Part shown: positions 46,690 through 57,727 of the stretch, in pieces
Numbering within the stretch: position 1 is the stretch's first letter
How the letters are laid out: every line of letters begins with the position of its first letter
Assembly (NCBI GenBank): GCA_916613615.1
Contig: OU744732.1
Coordinates: 33,131,950-33,195,949 of the forward strand
Reading direction: 5' to 3'
Source of the DNA: Steromphala cineraria
Lineage: Eukaryota > Mollusca > Gastropoda > Trochida > Trochidae
DNA length: 64,000 bases
Position numbers and translations under genes: made by a program
Notes under the pieces: generated by a model
The model's database searches: none
Told to the model about the DNA's origin: nothing
What the model saw: the letters and a program-made list of their open reading frames with translations, nothing else

Positions 46690-48030
46690 TTACTCAGAGA
46701 AATATCAATTAGCTTCTTGACTGAAAGATTGCAACAATATAGCAAGAACAGTTTTACATATAACGTACTTGGATGTTACTCTGTTGTTTTGATTTTTTTA
46801 GAATTTTTTACTATCCTCCAATATTCACAGTTCAGTAACTCGCATGTCAATTTCATCAATTTAAAACAAAACTTCTTGATAAACGCTCTTAAATTCTTAA
46901 GAAGGTGATAAACAGAAATGAAATTATTGTTAATCCACATGAATTACTCAGTACAACATGTAAAAAATGTGACAATATTAACGAATTCTTTATTTCATAA
47001 CAAATAACTCTTACCAGAGATGCCCCTGAATAAGCATATGATCATAAACATGAACAACTGCTTCTTGTTCTTTATCATCCTAAAGGTTCCTGTGAATTAC
47101 ATTTATACTAACAAGACATCTAAATTGTACCAAATCTATTCATGTCATTAGTTTCTGATTTTTTTAAATTGTTGGTATTGCATAATAGAGACTTGCCAGG
47201 CAAAACGTTTCGTAATAACGTTCTGATCTATGGGTAATATATCAGCAATAGTTTGCATCATAAACGGAAATGACGAGTTATGTGCATAAGTTAATCAAGC
47301 ATAACAGTTTTTAAAACAGCTAGATTGTTCTAATAAGAAATACAAGCTTGTAACGATTTACAAGTTAGAGGAAATACCAAGATATATTGTATGTAGTTAG
47401 GAAGACATCACTCGACTAACCTTGACTGCCTTTACAATAACTCGGTATTTGTTTAAATACAAGTTACCTTGTATAATAAAAAAACGTGCAACTGCCTCTT
47501 TAAAACAGAAAAAAATCATCAAAATCCCAAATTTGAGGATATTTCAAATTCAAAAAGTTTCCAAATGATCACATCCGGTATTTTATAATGGTAATGTTTT
47601 GTATCAAACGCGGGAAGCAGGATACCTTTGATAAACAGTTTGAAGAGAAAGATTCAATTTATTCACTGATCAATCTCATTTGTTTTAATAAAATAACTAA
47701 AAGTTCAGTTTAATACTACACCTGCTTACAATATTTATTTTTAAAATTCAATACCATCACATTTGTTAATATTTTCACTAATTTTTTACATTTTCAATGT
47801 CTGACTACAGCTGCGTACCTTAATTTTGTTCACTTGCTACTGTATCTTAATGCAAATATCATGTAATTTGTGTTTCGCTTATACACCAATCAAATAACTC
47901 CAGCAACACTGACACAGAATAACCAATGGTGTTAAATAACAATTTTCAAATCATTTCTTGGCAATGTCTGGTCACTGCTGCAAGATCTTAAAATATGACA
48001 CAGAAAAAAAAGACACATTAGGGCTGCTTC
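46690..48030. other. Intergenic, no gene seen
   Basis: AT-rich, no recognised feature apart from short ORFs. Confidence 0.45.
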
Positions 48031-48124
48031 ATTTGTCCCAACCTTTCCCTGCCGGTTTGCCGGCGGCACAGCCCGGTCACGTGATATTTACGTATGCAAA
48101 TGAAGTGAACCGGCGTAAACAAAC

Positions 48125-48232
48125 ATGGCTGCTATTGTAATCGCCGTCGCTTCAATTCTTGTATATAGATTTTTGTCCGTGTTATGCTTAACTTTTATCT
48201 CAATTGATGTTAGATGTAATGTCATAAGATAG
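48125..48232 (+). CDS. Candidate first exon with a hydrophobic N-terminus (unrecognised gene)
   Basis: A GC- and CpG-rich island in AT-rich surroundings (48040-48150) contains CACGTG and ATGCAAAT and leads into ACAAACATGGCTGC, a good start context. The frame opens MAAIVIAVASILVYRFLSVL followed by CLTFISIDVRC, like a signal peptide or first membrane segment, then reaches a stop at 48230-48232. A GT inside the frame (for example AGAT-GTAATG near 48214) could be a donor. If real, it may belong with the candidate exons at 50504 and 50860, but nothing ties them together directly. It may also be only part of a GC-rich repeat, given the related CCGGCAAA sequence near 49970-50010. Confidence 0.28.
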   Translation: MAAIVIAVASILVYRFLSVLCLTFISIDVRCNVIR

Positions 48233-48239
48233 CTCTTTA

Positions 48240-50500
48240 ATTACAAGTGAGTTATGATCATGATTCTGCAAACTTTAATTATGGTGTTCATTGGAACATT
48301 CGGACCATGACGTTTTTCCATAGACTTCCATTGTAAAGTTAGTGCTGCAGAAATAGAGTCTATAAAATAATTCTTGTTAGAAAATTGTAAAATTATTGCA
48401 GATTGAATTGAAATCATCTCAACTTTAGGTTCATAATTTCTATTTTATTGTCAAATTTAAGTATGCTAGAGAACGTAATCAGATTAAGCGTTCTATGTAC
48501 ATAAAAAAGAAACGTGTCCCATCGATCACCATTATAAATTGCTGTCATTACTTAAATAATTAATGGAAAATTAAAAAGAAGTTATGAGGTTGTAGCTGAG
48601 ATGATTCTGTACAAACGTGCAAAAGAGATTAACAGGATCCGACGGAAATTAAATGCATACAAAATAAAATTATTGTTGCAACACAACATGCAAAATCTAC
48701 AGTATGGAGATGTCACTGTTATAAGGGCCTGTATATTAAAACACTTTTAGAACAATGGTTGGACCTCAAATCAACATTTGTGTTTCAATTTAGCAAGTTT
48801 ATCAGAAACAGTGATCATTAGGGTGACAGGGTTTGCATAAAAATGTTTGGCATTTTGAAGACACGAAAACATGTAACAGTTTGATTTTCTGTATAGTAGT
48901 CCTATTATTATTATACCTTTGATCGCAAAAACGGGACAAAAACAACAATCATATCAGCTTGCACTAATAAGGCTTTACTGACCGATAGTTTTATATGAAT
49001 AAAGTCATCATAAACAAAGAATAACATCTTTACTTTTATAATGTCATTCGGAAAATGGAGGCGCACAAGGACGTTTTAGAAACGGAAACTTGTAAGGGGC
49101 ATAACTCTCAAAAGGATTACTAGGAGTGGTCCACTAAAAACAGATTAAAGTAGAAATTATGTTTTGAAATGATACATTTGTCTTTACCATTAATTAAGCT
49201 TCACTGTTCAATCAATTGGCTTGGATTTTTTTCCAATTCGTTACATCAACAATACATATGTTACTTTTAAATGCAAAAAGTAGACTATAAGGCTTATAAA
49301 GGCTATTAGATCTATTACAATTGATATTTTTCAAATGAATCGTTCCAGAATAAACTTTGAAATGCTTAATTGTCATGTTTTTAATTTGACGATACACATA
49401 GCTACAATAAAAAGTTGTCATTTATTTGCAGAAGATTTGATTGAATATCTTTGAATTAAAATTTTTATAAATTTCATGAATATCTGATACATATATTTCC
49501 TTTTATGTTACCATTTATTTATCTAATGACATTTTACATCATTGTAAATAAATTACAAATCAAATAATGAAAGAACGATAAAGTTTGAGGGAGTTGTCCC
49601 CCTGTCATTAACTCAAATTGAAAAAAATGATTTTCAAGTTCTCAAGAAGATACACGTGTATTTTTTTAATTTTATTGACAGAACAATGTTTGTTGGTTAA
49701 AAAAATACCATCGATACCATGTCAAAACGGGTTTTATTAATTTTTATATAAACAAACGTTTTAACAATTTAACACTCTTTTATCTAGATGAACGAAGAAA
49801 TAACCTGAAATACAGACTAATATAACATATATTTCTTTTAGGATCGGAAATAACATAGAAATTGCCCCATTTCATTATCTATTTGAAAACTAATATAAGA
49901 ATAATGTTTGTTTTGATTATCGGACCAAATTATATATTTTTGGCTGTAGGCATTACAATTTGCCGGTCACCTCAAAGCGGCGCAATCGGCACACGCCGCC
50001 GGCAAAATGTTTGATATGGGCAAACCATTGCCTTGAGTCAAATGTTTGATGGATGAACATGATGTTAATGGCAAACACATTGGACTTATTTCTTCTGTCA
50101 GAATCTACAAAAAATTATTCCTTAAAATTAGTCTAGATTATTCGTTCTTGAAAAGGATCAGTGATTAATTGCCCTCTAATGGGTTTGAACGGAACGTGTT
50201 GGACGGTTTATCTTATTTGAATTAGCATCAATTAAAGTAGAAGATACTCTTCCCAGAGATCAGAGGATCCATTGACGTCAATAGTGAGATGCAGTTTAGG
50301 AAAATAACCGATATTATTTATTACAAAAAAACACTAGTGTTTGTCTTGAGTTAGTATAAGTGAATATATTATAGGCTAATTAATTAAAAACATCACTTAG
50401 ACCTTTTTGAACCAACGAATACCTTACAACTATCCTTGAATGATTACCTGTTTGGTAGAGTGTTTTACTGACTTTGAGTGTGTTCTTTCTCATTCAATTA
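48240..50500. other. Possible intron or intergenic stretch
   Basis: AT-rich. The one unusual part is 49960-50015, where TTTGCCGGTCACC and CGCCGCCGGCAAAA echo, in inverted orientation, the TTTGCCGGCGGCAC and CCGGTCACGTG of 48050-48080. Confidence 0.4.
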
Positions 50501-50503
50501 CAG

Positions 50504-50588
50504 ACAATCAGTAAAGTATTTTGATTGTTGGCGTTATTGTAATACTTTACAATTCATTAGTAACTCTTTAATGGTCACTTCTAAATCT
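50504..50588 (+). CDS. Candidate internal exon (unrecognised membrane protein)
   Basis: A pyrimidine-rich acceptor (TTCTTTCTCATTCAATTACAG) precedes the open frame QSVKYFDCWRYCNTLQFISN and SLMVTSKS, and a donor GTAAGA follows at 50589. The 85-bp exon would end in phase 0, the phase in which the next candidate begins. If the donor is not used, the frame reads on through a hydrophobic stretch VTVSCVFISIGLWLIDC to a stop at 50664-50666. No family recognised. Confidence 0.3.
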
Positions 50589-50859
50589 GTAAGAGCTTAC
50601 AACGTCACAGTCAGCTGTGTATTTATTAGCATCGGCCTCTGGCTAATAGACTGCTTGAGTTACTGAAGATAGAAAGGATGAACATTTGACTGAAGTGTAA
50701 CAAACCAATAGGCCATTGACAAATCTTTTTACACACGCTTGATTTTATGTTATTGCATAATAACTAAATATACTCAACTCAATTCAATTCTTCAACAAAG
50801 GTTCTTTGCAACTTGTCAAGCGTTCATTTCTATATTTCACCTTTTTTCGTTTTCTACAG

Positions 50860-51180
50860 ATGATCGTTTTACCTCACTGTACTAGTACATTAATAGTATG
50901 CAGTCTGGATATAGGTATAGCGTCATTAGGCATATGTACATGTAGGTGGTGGGAATACAGGAAATTACTGTCTGCAGTTCAGAGTGGACGGTTACGTGAG
51001 GTAACAAAGATCAAACAAAAGAAGATGTCTGCTAATTGTCATGACAGAATCATTTCCTACTGGTACCAAGTGGGAACAGACAATCCGGTTGAAGATGCGT
51101 TGAGTTTGAAGTGTTACACAACAATAATCTTTGTTTTCCTCGCCAACAGAATTATAAGTATAACTACCATTACTTGCTAA
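50860..51180 (+). CDS. Candidate exon with membrane segment and poly(A) signal
   Basis: A strong acceptor (CACCTTTTTTCGTTTTCTACAG) precedes an open frame with a hydrophobic stretch TLIVCSLDIGIASLGICTC, then WWEYRKLLSAVQSGRLRE, suggesting a single membrane pass followed by a basic, cytoplasm-facing segment. The frame continues to a stop at 51178-51180, with AATAAA about 20 nt beyond (near 51199). A donor-like GAG-GTAACA at 51000/51001 would end the exon in phase 0 after 141 bp. The lack of a homologue I recognise leaves this at low confidence. Confidence 0.32.
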   Translation: MIVLPHCTSTLIVCSLDIGIASLGICTCRWWEYRKLLSAVQSGRLREVTKIKQKKMSANCHDRIISYWYQVGTDNPVEDALSLKCYTTIIFVFLANRIISITTITC

Positions 51181-51439
51181 TATTTAACCAATATCAAATA
51201 AAAGGAAATGAATTTGTGATTTATATTGAAATATGAAATTTTATTAGAAATTAAGGTTTCATAAACAACAAGCAACGCATTTAATACTTGGGCTACTGAC
51301 AACCAATATCAGCGGTTTTATATTTTGTTGTGTCAAGTCTTAATTGTGTTATTATTTCCTTTATATATTTAATAGACAACAACACATGGAGTGAGTTCAA
51401 AGATTTAATAAAAACAATGGCATAATATGTATGAGATAT

Positions 51440-51600
51440 ATATACATGGGGGCTTCTCGGCTGCTGATATGGAGAGCTTCCTGCGGACGTTAAGGAGTGA
51501 TGTCCTGCGGACATGAATGAATGACAGTGAATGAGCATCCTGCGGATGGAGAGTGAATTGTGGTGTCCTGCGGACAAGTAGATGAGGTTAGAATATTGGT
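51440..51600 (-). repeat. Short GTCCGCAGGA direct repeats downstream of the Ngaro-like element
   Basis: TCCTGCGGA occurs near 51480, 51503, 51539 and 51566 on the plus strand. This lies beyond the 3' end of the minus-strand DIRS/Ngaro recombinase. Elements of that order carry split direct repeats in this position, so these could belong to it; the partner copy is not found. Confidence 0.4.
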
Positions 51601-51897
51601 ACCCTTCGAGTAAGAATTGGATTACGCTGGAGGCTAAGTCTACCAGTTGGATATTGAATTGTTTTGGGGCCACAAACCAAGTAATGCGTGCAAGCCATAA
51701 ATGGTTTGAAAGCCCAAACGAGGTTGTGTACAACCGAGAGCCCACAATAAATGAAATAGGTGAAAAAATGGTTAAAAAAAATAAAATTACAAACAACTTT
51801 CATATCATAGCCATGAAATGGTAAATGCACATAATTGATCAAATCAAAACTCGGGGTAACATGACTGCAGTCTGGTGTCTAGTCCATAGTCAAAGAA

Positions 51898-52350
51898 TTA
51901 CAGAAGGCACATGGATCGCTGGGCTTGAAGCAGAGTCGCTTCTGGAGTCCTAATATATCTCTGGAAACAGTCAGATTGCCAGCGACCCAGTGTCTTGATC
52001 AAGTGGTCCACGTGCATAAGCAGCTGTAGTGGCTGCACCTAACCGGAATGAGTGTCCGGAATAATCAGAGGAGTTGAATCCTGCACGAGACAGCACTCTA
52101 CTGAGCCACGAAAGGAAGGTGAGTCTGTTGACCGGTTGGTTGTGGCTATTCACGAAGAGTGCGTCACTACTGGAGGCATGTTGAAGAGTTCTGATATGGT
52201 ACAGTTTTCGCTCTGATATGGTAGAGTTTGCGCAAACAGGAATATGGACAGAGATGGTCATTCGAGAAGAGGATGATGGCCACTCGCTTACGAAAGGGGT
52301 CTGTCTTAGAGGCTTTAAGCAGTAGAGAGCATTTCCTTCTCGATGTTTCA
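51898..52350 (-). pseudogene. Tyrosine recombinase of the Ngaro-like element (frameshifted)
   Basis: Reading shifts between frames. LLKASKTDPFRKRVAIILF and NDHLCPY come first, then ALFVNSHNQPVNRLTFLSWL, then the HxxR signature SGHSFRLGAATTAA, and after another shift near 52000 the ending LIKTLGRWQSDCFQRYIRTP with the nucleophilic tyrosine. The stop is at 51898-51900. The N-terminal part is missing through deletion next to the RNase H segment. Confidence 0.9.
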
Positions 52351-52565
52351 AAACACAGTTGCCTGGTTGTCACATAGAAAGAGAACAGGTTTCTTAGTCC
52401 ATAGAGGACCCCAGAGGATAGCTGACACGACAATTGGGTACAACTCCATGAATGCCATAGAAAGTTCGCCTTCGAACTTCGAACCATTCCTCCGCAAACC
52501 ACTCTCCTTGGAAATATCCCCCATGTCCCACTGTTGTGGCTGCATCGGTAAACAGTTTTATATCA
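52348..52565 (-). pseudogene. RNase H segment of the Ngaro-like element
   Basis: The start LFTDAATTVGHGGYFQGEWF and, after a frame change, MELYPIVVSAILWGPLWTKK with LFLCDNQATV match the RNase H domain of DIRS-order polymerases. A stop interrupts the frame just upstream of LFTDAA. The C-terminal third is deleted. Confidence 0.85.
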
Positions 52566-52702
52566 GTGTTGAGGAATCAGGATCATGGAAGAGAGATATG
52601 CCATTCCATTCTCTTAGGAATTTATGCCACATAACTAAGTCCGTCTGGCAATCGCTTGATAGACTGACATGGTGGTGTAACTTCTTGGCAGTGGTGGACA
52701 GT

Positions 52703-53326
52703 TCAATGAGGTACGAGATGCCTGATGAGAGTTAAGAGCTCTCGTTTGATGCACGTTTTCCTGGTTGAAAATGTGTGTAGTAGATCAGATATGCGTTGTA
52801 CTTTCTCGTCTGGGAGCCTGGCTGTCATGCTGATGGAGTCATGCTGTTTCTCGATTGGATAGGGTGGTTTGGAGAAGGGTCCAATCACGTACTGTTTGTC
52901 ACACTCTTTCTGAATAGCATGGGCAACATCGTCGGGATTCTTTCTAGCACTTTGATTATTTTGACACTCCAGGCTCGTCTGTGGGGTATGATCGAGCATA
53001 AAGTTGAAACCAGATTTAAGTCCAGATAGGAGGTAGTTGCTAAACCGTTCATCGGGGTGCTGGTTGAGTTCACAACGTAATTGTTCTACATTAATCGGAG
53101 TCAATTGCACATGAATGTTTGTGGGGTCATTGTAGTTGTAGTCCACGTATATCCGAATGAATGTTCTTCTTGTCGTGGAAAGCTGGTGGACTTGGTCATT
53201 GTGGATGGCGGCGGAAACTGTCGGTGAGATTGGGGCAAGTGTCTGTACTGTGGGTGACACTGTGGCACACGTGGCATGTTCTGATCTGCCGTCCCGACCA
53301 TCACATTCTGAACAGACGTGAGTCCT
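52703..53326 (-). pseudogene. Zinc knuckle and reverse transcriptase edges of the Ngaro-like element
   Basis: An open stretch begins with a CCHC-like knuckle, HVCSECDGRDGRSEHATC (53269-53314). It continues to TPINVEQLRCELNQHPD and NYLLSGLKSGF, then SLECQNNQSARKNPDDV and YVIGPFSKPPY. It then jumps to HDSISMTARLPDEKVQRISD and STRKTCIKRELL, which belongs to the end of the polymerase. The catalytic core is missing at the join near 52843. Confidence 0.88.
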
Positions 53327-53355
53327 TCATGTCCCATCGAATATGTTGTCCTCTC

Positions 53356-53922
53356 TTACATCTTATGGTAGTCATAATTGGCTGTGCCGCCGTAAAGAGT
53401 GGCCAGCTCAATAACTGTTTGTTCGTCCCCATCAAATTGCTTCCTATTGGCATCATCTTTAAAGATTCCAAAAGCTTGAATGAATTCCCCTAAAGTCAGG
53501 TTTCGAGAGGCTCTGGGGTCATCTTTGATGTGGTAAACACTGCCGTCAAATTCAGTAGAACGTGTCTCTAAGGAGTCCTGGTAAGGCATAAGCAGAAGGG
53601 CCAGGTTAATGTTTTTACCTTCTTGAATCTTTCTACGGAGTGCAGGAGCAACTGTGCTGATTGTTGGCAGGGAGTCAGAAGGTATGTCCATTCCTGCAAC
53701 TGAGGGGTTGCTGGTGGGTGGGCCTTGATTGTTGCTAGAGATCACTGGCATAGTGTTTCCTGTAGGCAGTGAGTAGGTCAGTCTTGTGACGATGTTCTTG
53801 AGTTCAGCTAGTTCCCTCTGTAGAGAAGCAACATATACAGTATTGCTGTCAGTCTGGGTAGTGGGGACTAATGTCTCATCACTGGCGTCAAACGCACTTG
53901 CAGAGGTAACATAACAAGTCAT
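53356..53922 (-). pseudogene. gag-like ORF of the Ngaro-like element
   Basis: The protein from MTCYVTSASAFDASDETLVP has a coiled-coil segment (VASLQRELAELKNIVTRL), a low-complexity linker, and a conserved-looking APALRRKIQEGKNINLALLL followed by LTLGEFIQAFGIFKD, which resembles Ngaro ORF1 proteins. The open frame extends upstream to 54117, but that part is hydrophobic and probably untranslated leader. The stop is about 30 nt before the knuckle-encoding frame. Confidence 0.75.
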
Positions 53923-54119
53923 TCGAAGCTGTGATGTTGACAGGATCTTCCCTCTGTTTATTCTCATTGAGTAACTGAAGTAACCAGCGACGACTCCATA
54001 AACTGGGAACACTGATATCAGCATTAGCCAGATAAGGGGAATTCCGATCGCTGGGTGGAGTGAGAAACACATTTGGAATGAGAATGAAAAAGGAGAGATT
54101 TGGTTACCGGAAGTCACTT

Positions 54120-55460
54120 ACGAAGCAAGTATAGAGATTACATCTAGACAATGAAAACATTTTAATGAGTCATGATGGGTAGCGGTAAACGTAAATATAT
54201 TGTAATTTGGTATTTATCAGCTTTAGAGATAAGTAAGAAGAATATTGACGTGCGATAAGATTAAAACCGTGATAGGAAGTTTCAAGTTACCGGAAGTGAT
54301 TATGAAATGAAGAACGATAAGCATGAGTGAGCATAGATGGATAAATAATTATAAGCTGAATTGTGTAACTCAGGTTCTGGTGATGATAAGCTAAACAGTT
54401 TAATATCTCTGCACAAACGAAAATATATATTTTTACATTTTATGAATTAATGTCCATTTTTGAATAAGTAATCAATTATTTAGTTTTAAATCCTGAAGCA
54501 GTAGTATATAGTAAATACCTTAAGTGTATCAAGAGAACGTATTAATAAATTGATTGTATATAAAATAGTTCATAACGATGACGGAAGATATGGAGCAGAT
54601 AAACCGAGTGTGTTTGAAAATCAGAGACATGTCATGATGTTATACTTGATTGATGGCCAGTTAATAATAAAGTGAAACCGAAAGCGCAGTCTGATGTGTT
54701 AATGTGCAATGAGACGGTCATAAAATCAGAGGACGTTCAAGTCATAATCGATCACAATTGATTTTTCCGAAAGAACCAATCAGAGTGAATAACTCACAAT
54801 TACTTTACCGTTTGGTTTACCAAAGTCAACCTTCCAAACTTCTCAAAATTAAAATAAATAACCAGGATACCTACAACCATCTTGCCTTTCTTAAAAGACT
54901 CTGTGAAGGACATTCCTGGGGTAGAATCAGTTCATTTCGTCTATTTTGCTTTGATCAATCTAAATAAAAACTGGATAAAAGGAAATACCTAAAAAATTTA
55001 AATGAATATCAACATTCAAAGGGATCAAATTCTGTGAAACAATTATCCTTAATCGTACCCTTTAAGAAGTTTTCATTTTATCTGCTTATTAAATTAGATA
55101 ATTCGATTCGCAAAATCAAATCCATCAACAGTGTAAAGTGTCGTTGTTGTGATCAAAGCATTTTACAAAATATATTGATTCAATGGGTAATGAAACAAAA
55201 AGTTTAGGCATAAAAGTCGGCATCTGCACAATAAAACATGGATTAGCTGCAGGGTCAAAAGTTCACCCATCTTGTAGACATCTTGATAATTAACTACTTA
55301 AAAACATAAATCGCTCTGTTAGACCAAACCCCCATTTCAGCATCCATATTCTCCCAAAAAACGTAGCTCAAATTATTACGTGTTGATCTAACCCTTGTTG
55401 TAATAAAAACAGTCCCTTAGCTAGAAAGGACAAAAGCTGATTTCCTGTAGTCAGTGTCAG
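54120..55460. other. Intergenic, no gene seen
   Basis: AT-rich. No left boundary repeat of the Ngaro-like element could be defined. Confidence 0.45.
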
Positions 55461-55465
55461 TTATG

Positions 55466-55887
55466 TATGATGGCCGAGACGGGCCATCACTCTTTCGCCC
55501 TATAAACGCAATAAGGCGATATGGCCGAACGACGAATGGATATGTTCAAAGGACAAAGCGATATGGCCGAACGACAAAGCGAATATTTTCATATCACTCA
55601 GCAATATAGCTTATATAGCAATATATTATTATTTTGTTGTTAAGATATCTTGCTTTCCTCGCTTTTTCACTATATCGCTTTGTCGTCTGCTATTTCACTT
55701 TGTGGTTCAGCTAAATCGCTTTGTTGTTGGGCCATTTCGCTTTGTCGTTTGGCCATATCCCTTTGTCGTCTGCCAATATCGCATTTTGGTTTGAAGATAT
55801 CGCTTCGTCATTTGCTATTTTCGCTTCATCGCTTCGTCGAGTTAATATGAAAGGTCAAAAGAGCGATGTCCCGGTTCAGCCATCATA
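55466..55887. mobile_element. 422-bp foldback element with TA flanks and ~21-bp subrepeats
   Basis: TATGATGGCCGAGACGGGCC at the left is matched, inverted, by a right end GGTTCAGCCATCATA with few differences; the outermost TA on both sides is compatible with a TA target duplication. Inside, the phrase CGCTTTGTCGTYTGGCCATAT recurs about eight times on the right, and its complement GCGATATGGCCGAACGACAA twice on the left, so the two halves can pair. No ORF of interest. Confidence 0.78.
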
Positions 55888-55889
55888 GT

Positions 55890-56620
55890 GAGGAGAAAAT
55901 GCTTAAATTCATATTTCTAACGTTTTCCATCGCAACTACATGTATGTTGCTTTTGCAAACATATTTTATTTTATCTAACATAATTCTTATTTTTTTCAGT
56001 TTATTTATACTAATTATCTTTCAAAAAAATAAAGCAATATTTAATTAATAAATCATATATAACCATCAGAACTAACATTGAACCATTCTTGTGCGAAAGT
56101 GGACATCTAGAAACCCACACTAATATAGTTTTTAGTGGTTCGTATACATAAAACGAAACACGAAACTCCTCATTTGTAAATACATTCTCTTATGAAGTGA
56201 AATATAGCATTCTAAGGTGCAGAATGCATTCTGAGGGTTCCTGTATCTCTCCGAATCCACATAGTGAGTATTAACAAGTCAGAACCAGATATAACGAGAG
56301 AAAAAATTTCAGTTGGAAAAGTTTATTTGAAAAACAACAGATATAAATCTATCAACTGTTCATGAGTTAAGGTTTTGAAATGACAAGAAAGAACGTTTTT
56401 CAAATTTACTCAATATCAATGGAAGTATATTATTTTCAATGTTTTTCTTTACAAAATATTGGAGTGGCAGTATCAATTCCCTTTCCCGAGGAGGGGAGGG
56501 GGCGGTGTTAGTATATACACCGAAACTTCGCACTCTTGTAATAAAGAAGTTGAAAAATCCATAGAATCCTTCCTCATACATACTACAACTTTTAATGCCT
56601 CTCAAAGGAGCGCCGCATTA
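55890..56620. other. Intergenic, no gene seen
   Basis: AT-rich, no supported feature. The C-type lectin exon begins downstream. Confidence 0.4.
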
Positions 56621-56627
56621 ATTGTTT

Positions 56628-56864
56628 CTAAACTCTACTTATATATATTCGTAAACAGACAAAATATTGACTTTTCGAACACTCTGAATCATTCCATCTG
56701 TTGCCTTCACCAACATCAATTTTTACGCAGTCGTTATCCACCGTTCCCTTCGCGGGAACTTGCGGGGTACCAGTTAGAGTATGTGAGTGGCTCGTCTGTC
56801 CCCACCCGCGTGAAGCTTCCCTTCCTCATCATGTCGTTCGAGCCGATCCAAACACTCTCTCGGG
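56628..56864 (-). pseudogene. C-type lectin domain, terminal exon, one-base frameshift
   Basis: Minus-strand translation gives ESVWIGSNDMMRKGSF, then DEPLTYSNWYPASSREGNGG. After a one-base shift near 56733 it continues NDCVKIDVGEGNRWNDSECS with KSQYFVC, and a stop at 56628-56630. This is the second half of a C-type lectin domain: the WIG(L)ND strand, the TYxNW loop, and the WND calcium/sugar motif with two of the conserved cysteines. The EPN/QPD motif is absent (PASSRE in its place), so classic mannose- or galactose-type calcium binding is doubtful. An acceptor-like AG precedes 56864. A Ty3 retroelement fragment sits about 60 bp upstream in gene orientation. A sequencing error is the alternative explanation for the shift. 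Confidence 0.85.
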
Positions 56865-56923
56865 CTTTCATTGTGAGAGAGGTAGTATCAGTTTCAAATT
56901 CATAGTTTTGCGATTGCAAACAA

Positions 56924-57727
56924 GTGATTGGAAAGCTCAAAGCCATGTTTGCCCGTTGGGGTATTCCTGAGCAGTTCTGTTCTGATAATGCCACTCAGTT
57001 TACCTCAGCAGAATTCAGGATGTTTGCCAGAGACTACATCTTTTCACTGTCGACAAGTAGTCCACACTTCCCACAAGCAAATGGCCAAGCCGAAAGCGCA
57101 GTGAAGATAGCCAAAAGGATTCTCTCTCAGGATGATGCCTACCTAGCACTGTTGGCATATCAATCAACTCCAATCAGAGCCACTGGGGTATCGCCAGCAG
57201 AACTGATCATTGGACGACGCATAAGAACGAACATTCCCACATTGTCAACCAATCTATTTCCACAGTGGCCGAACCTCGAGAAGGTGAGGGAGAGGGACAG
57301 TAATGTGAAAAAGTCTTACGAGGCTTTCTACAACAAGAGACATTCAGCGAGACAGCTACCCTCCCTATCACTGGGTACTCAGGTCAGAGTAAAGCTTGAC
57401 TCTGAGAAGCGCTGGGACACTCCAGCCATCGTCACGTCTACTGCCGATGCTCCACGCAGCTACAACATCATCACAGCACAAGGGGCGACGTTCCGGCGTA
57501 ACCGACGACATCTTCGGGTAGACCAATCTGGGAGAAACTCTCAGATTACCCGATGCCTAGACAACAGAAATGACATTCCTACCAGTGAACAGACGGCATC
57601 TCCGTCTTATGAGACTGACATTCCAAGTACGACAAGTACTGTTCCAGAGACTGACATTGCAATGCAAACAACCACTACCTCAGGTCGATTAGTGAAATCG
57701 CCACAAAGATATTGTGACTGGGTCTAA
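56924..57727 (+). pseudogene. Ty3/gypsy-type integrase, C-terminal two thirds
   Basis: The frame reads VIGKLKAMFARWGIPEQFCS, then DNATQF (second catalytic aspartate) and FPQANGQAESAVKIAKRI (third catalytic residue, glutamate). It continues with a PAELIIGRRIRTNIP segment, the GTQVRVKLD strand and a C-terminal tail with RRNRRHLRV. The first catalytic aspartate, the zinc-binding N-terminus and all polymerase domains are absent; a stop lies just upstream (56903-56905). It is therefore a 5'-truncated copy. The style is that of animal Ty3 elements of the Mag/K02A2.6 type. Confidence 0.92.

Larger units (their letters stand above)
51898..53922 (-). mobile_element. Decayed DIRS-order (Ngaro-like) retrotransposon
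   Basis: Minus-strand order is gag-like protein, CCHC knuckle, reverse transcriptase edges, RNase H, then tyrosine recombinase, the layout of Ngaro/DIRS elements, which integrate with a tyrosine recombinase instead of a DDE integrase. No methyltransferase domain is seen, favouring Ngaro. At least two internal deletions are evident: the reverse transcriptase core with its YxDD box, and the part between RNase H and the recombinase. Several frameshifts and an in-frame stop are also present. The copy cannot be active. Confidence 0.9.

Noticed and set aside
53161..53493. Plus-strand ORFs of 110-130 codons across 52.3-53.5 kb
   Set aside because: They are antisense shadows of the Ngaro-like gag, reverse transcriptase and recombinase frames.
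56459..56905. 148-codon plus-strand ORF
   Set aside because: It is the antisense shadow of the C-type lectin exon, which has clear domain motifs on the minus strand.
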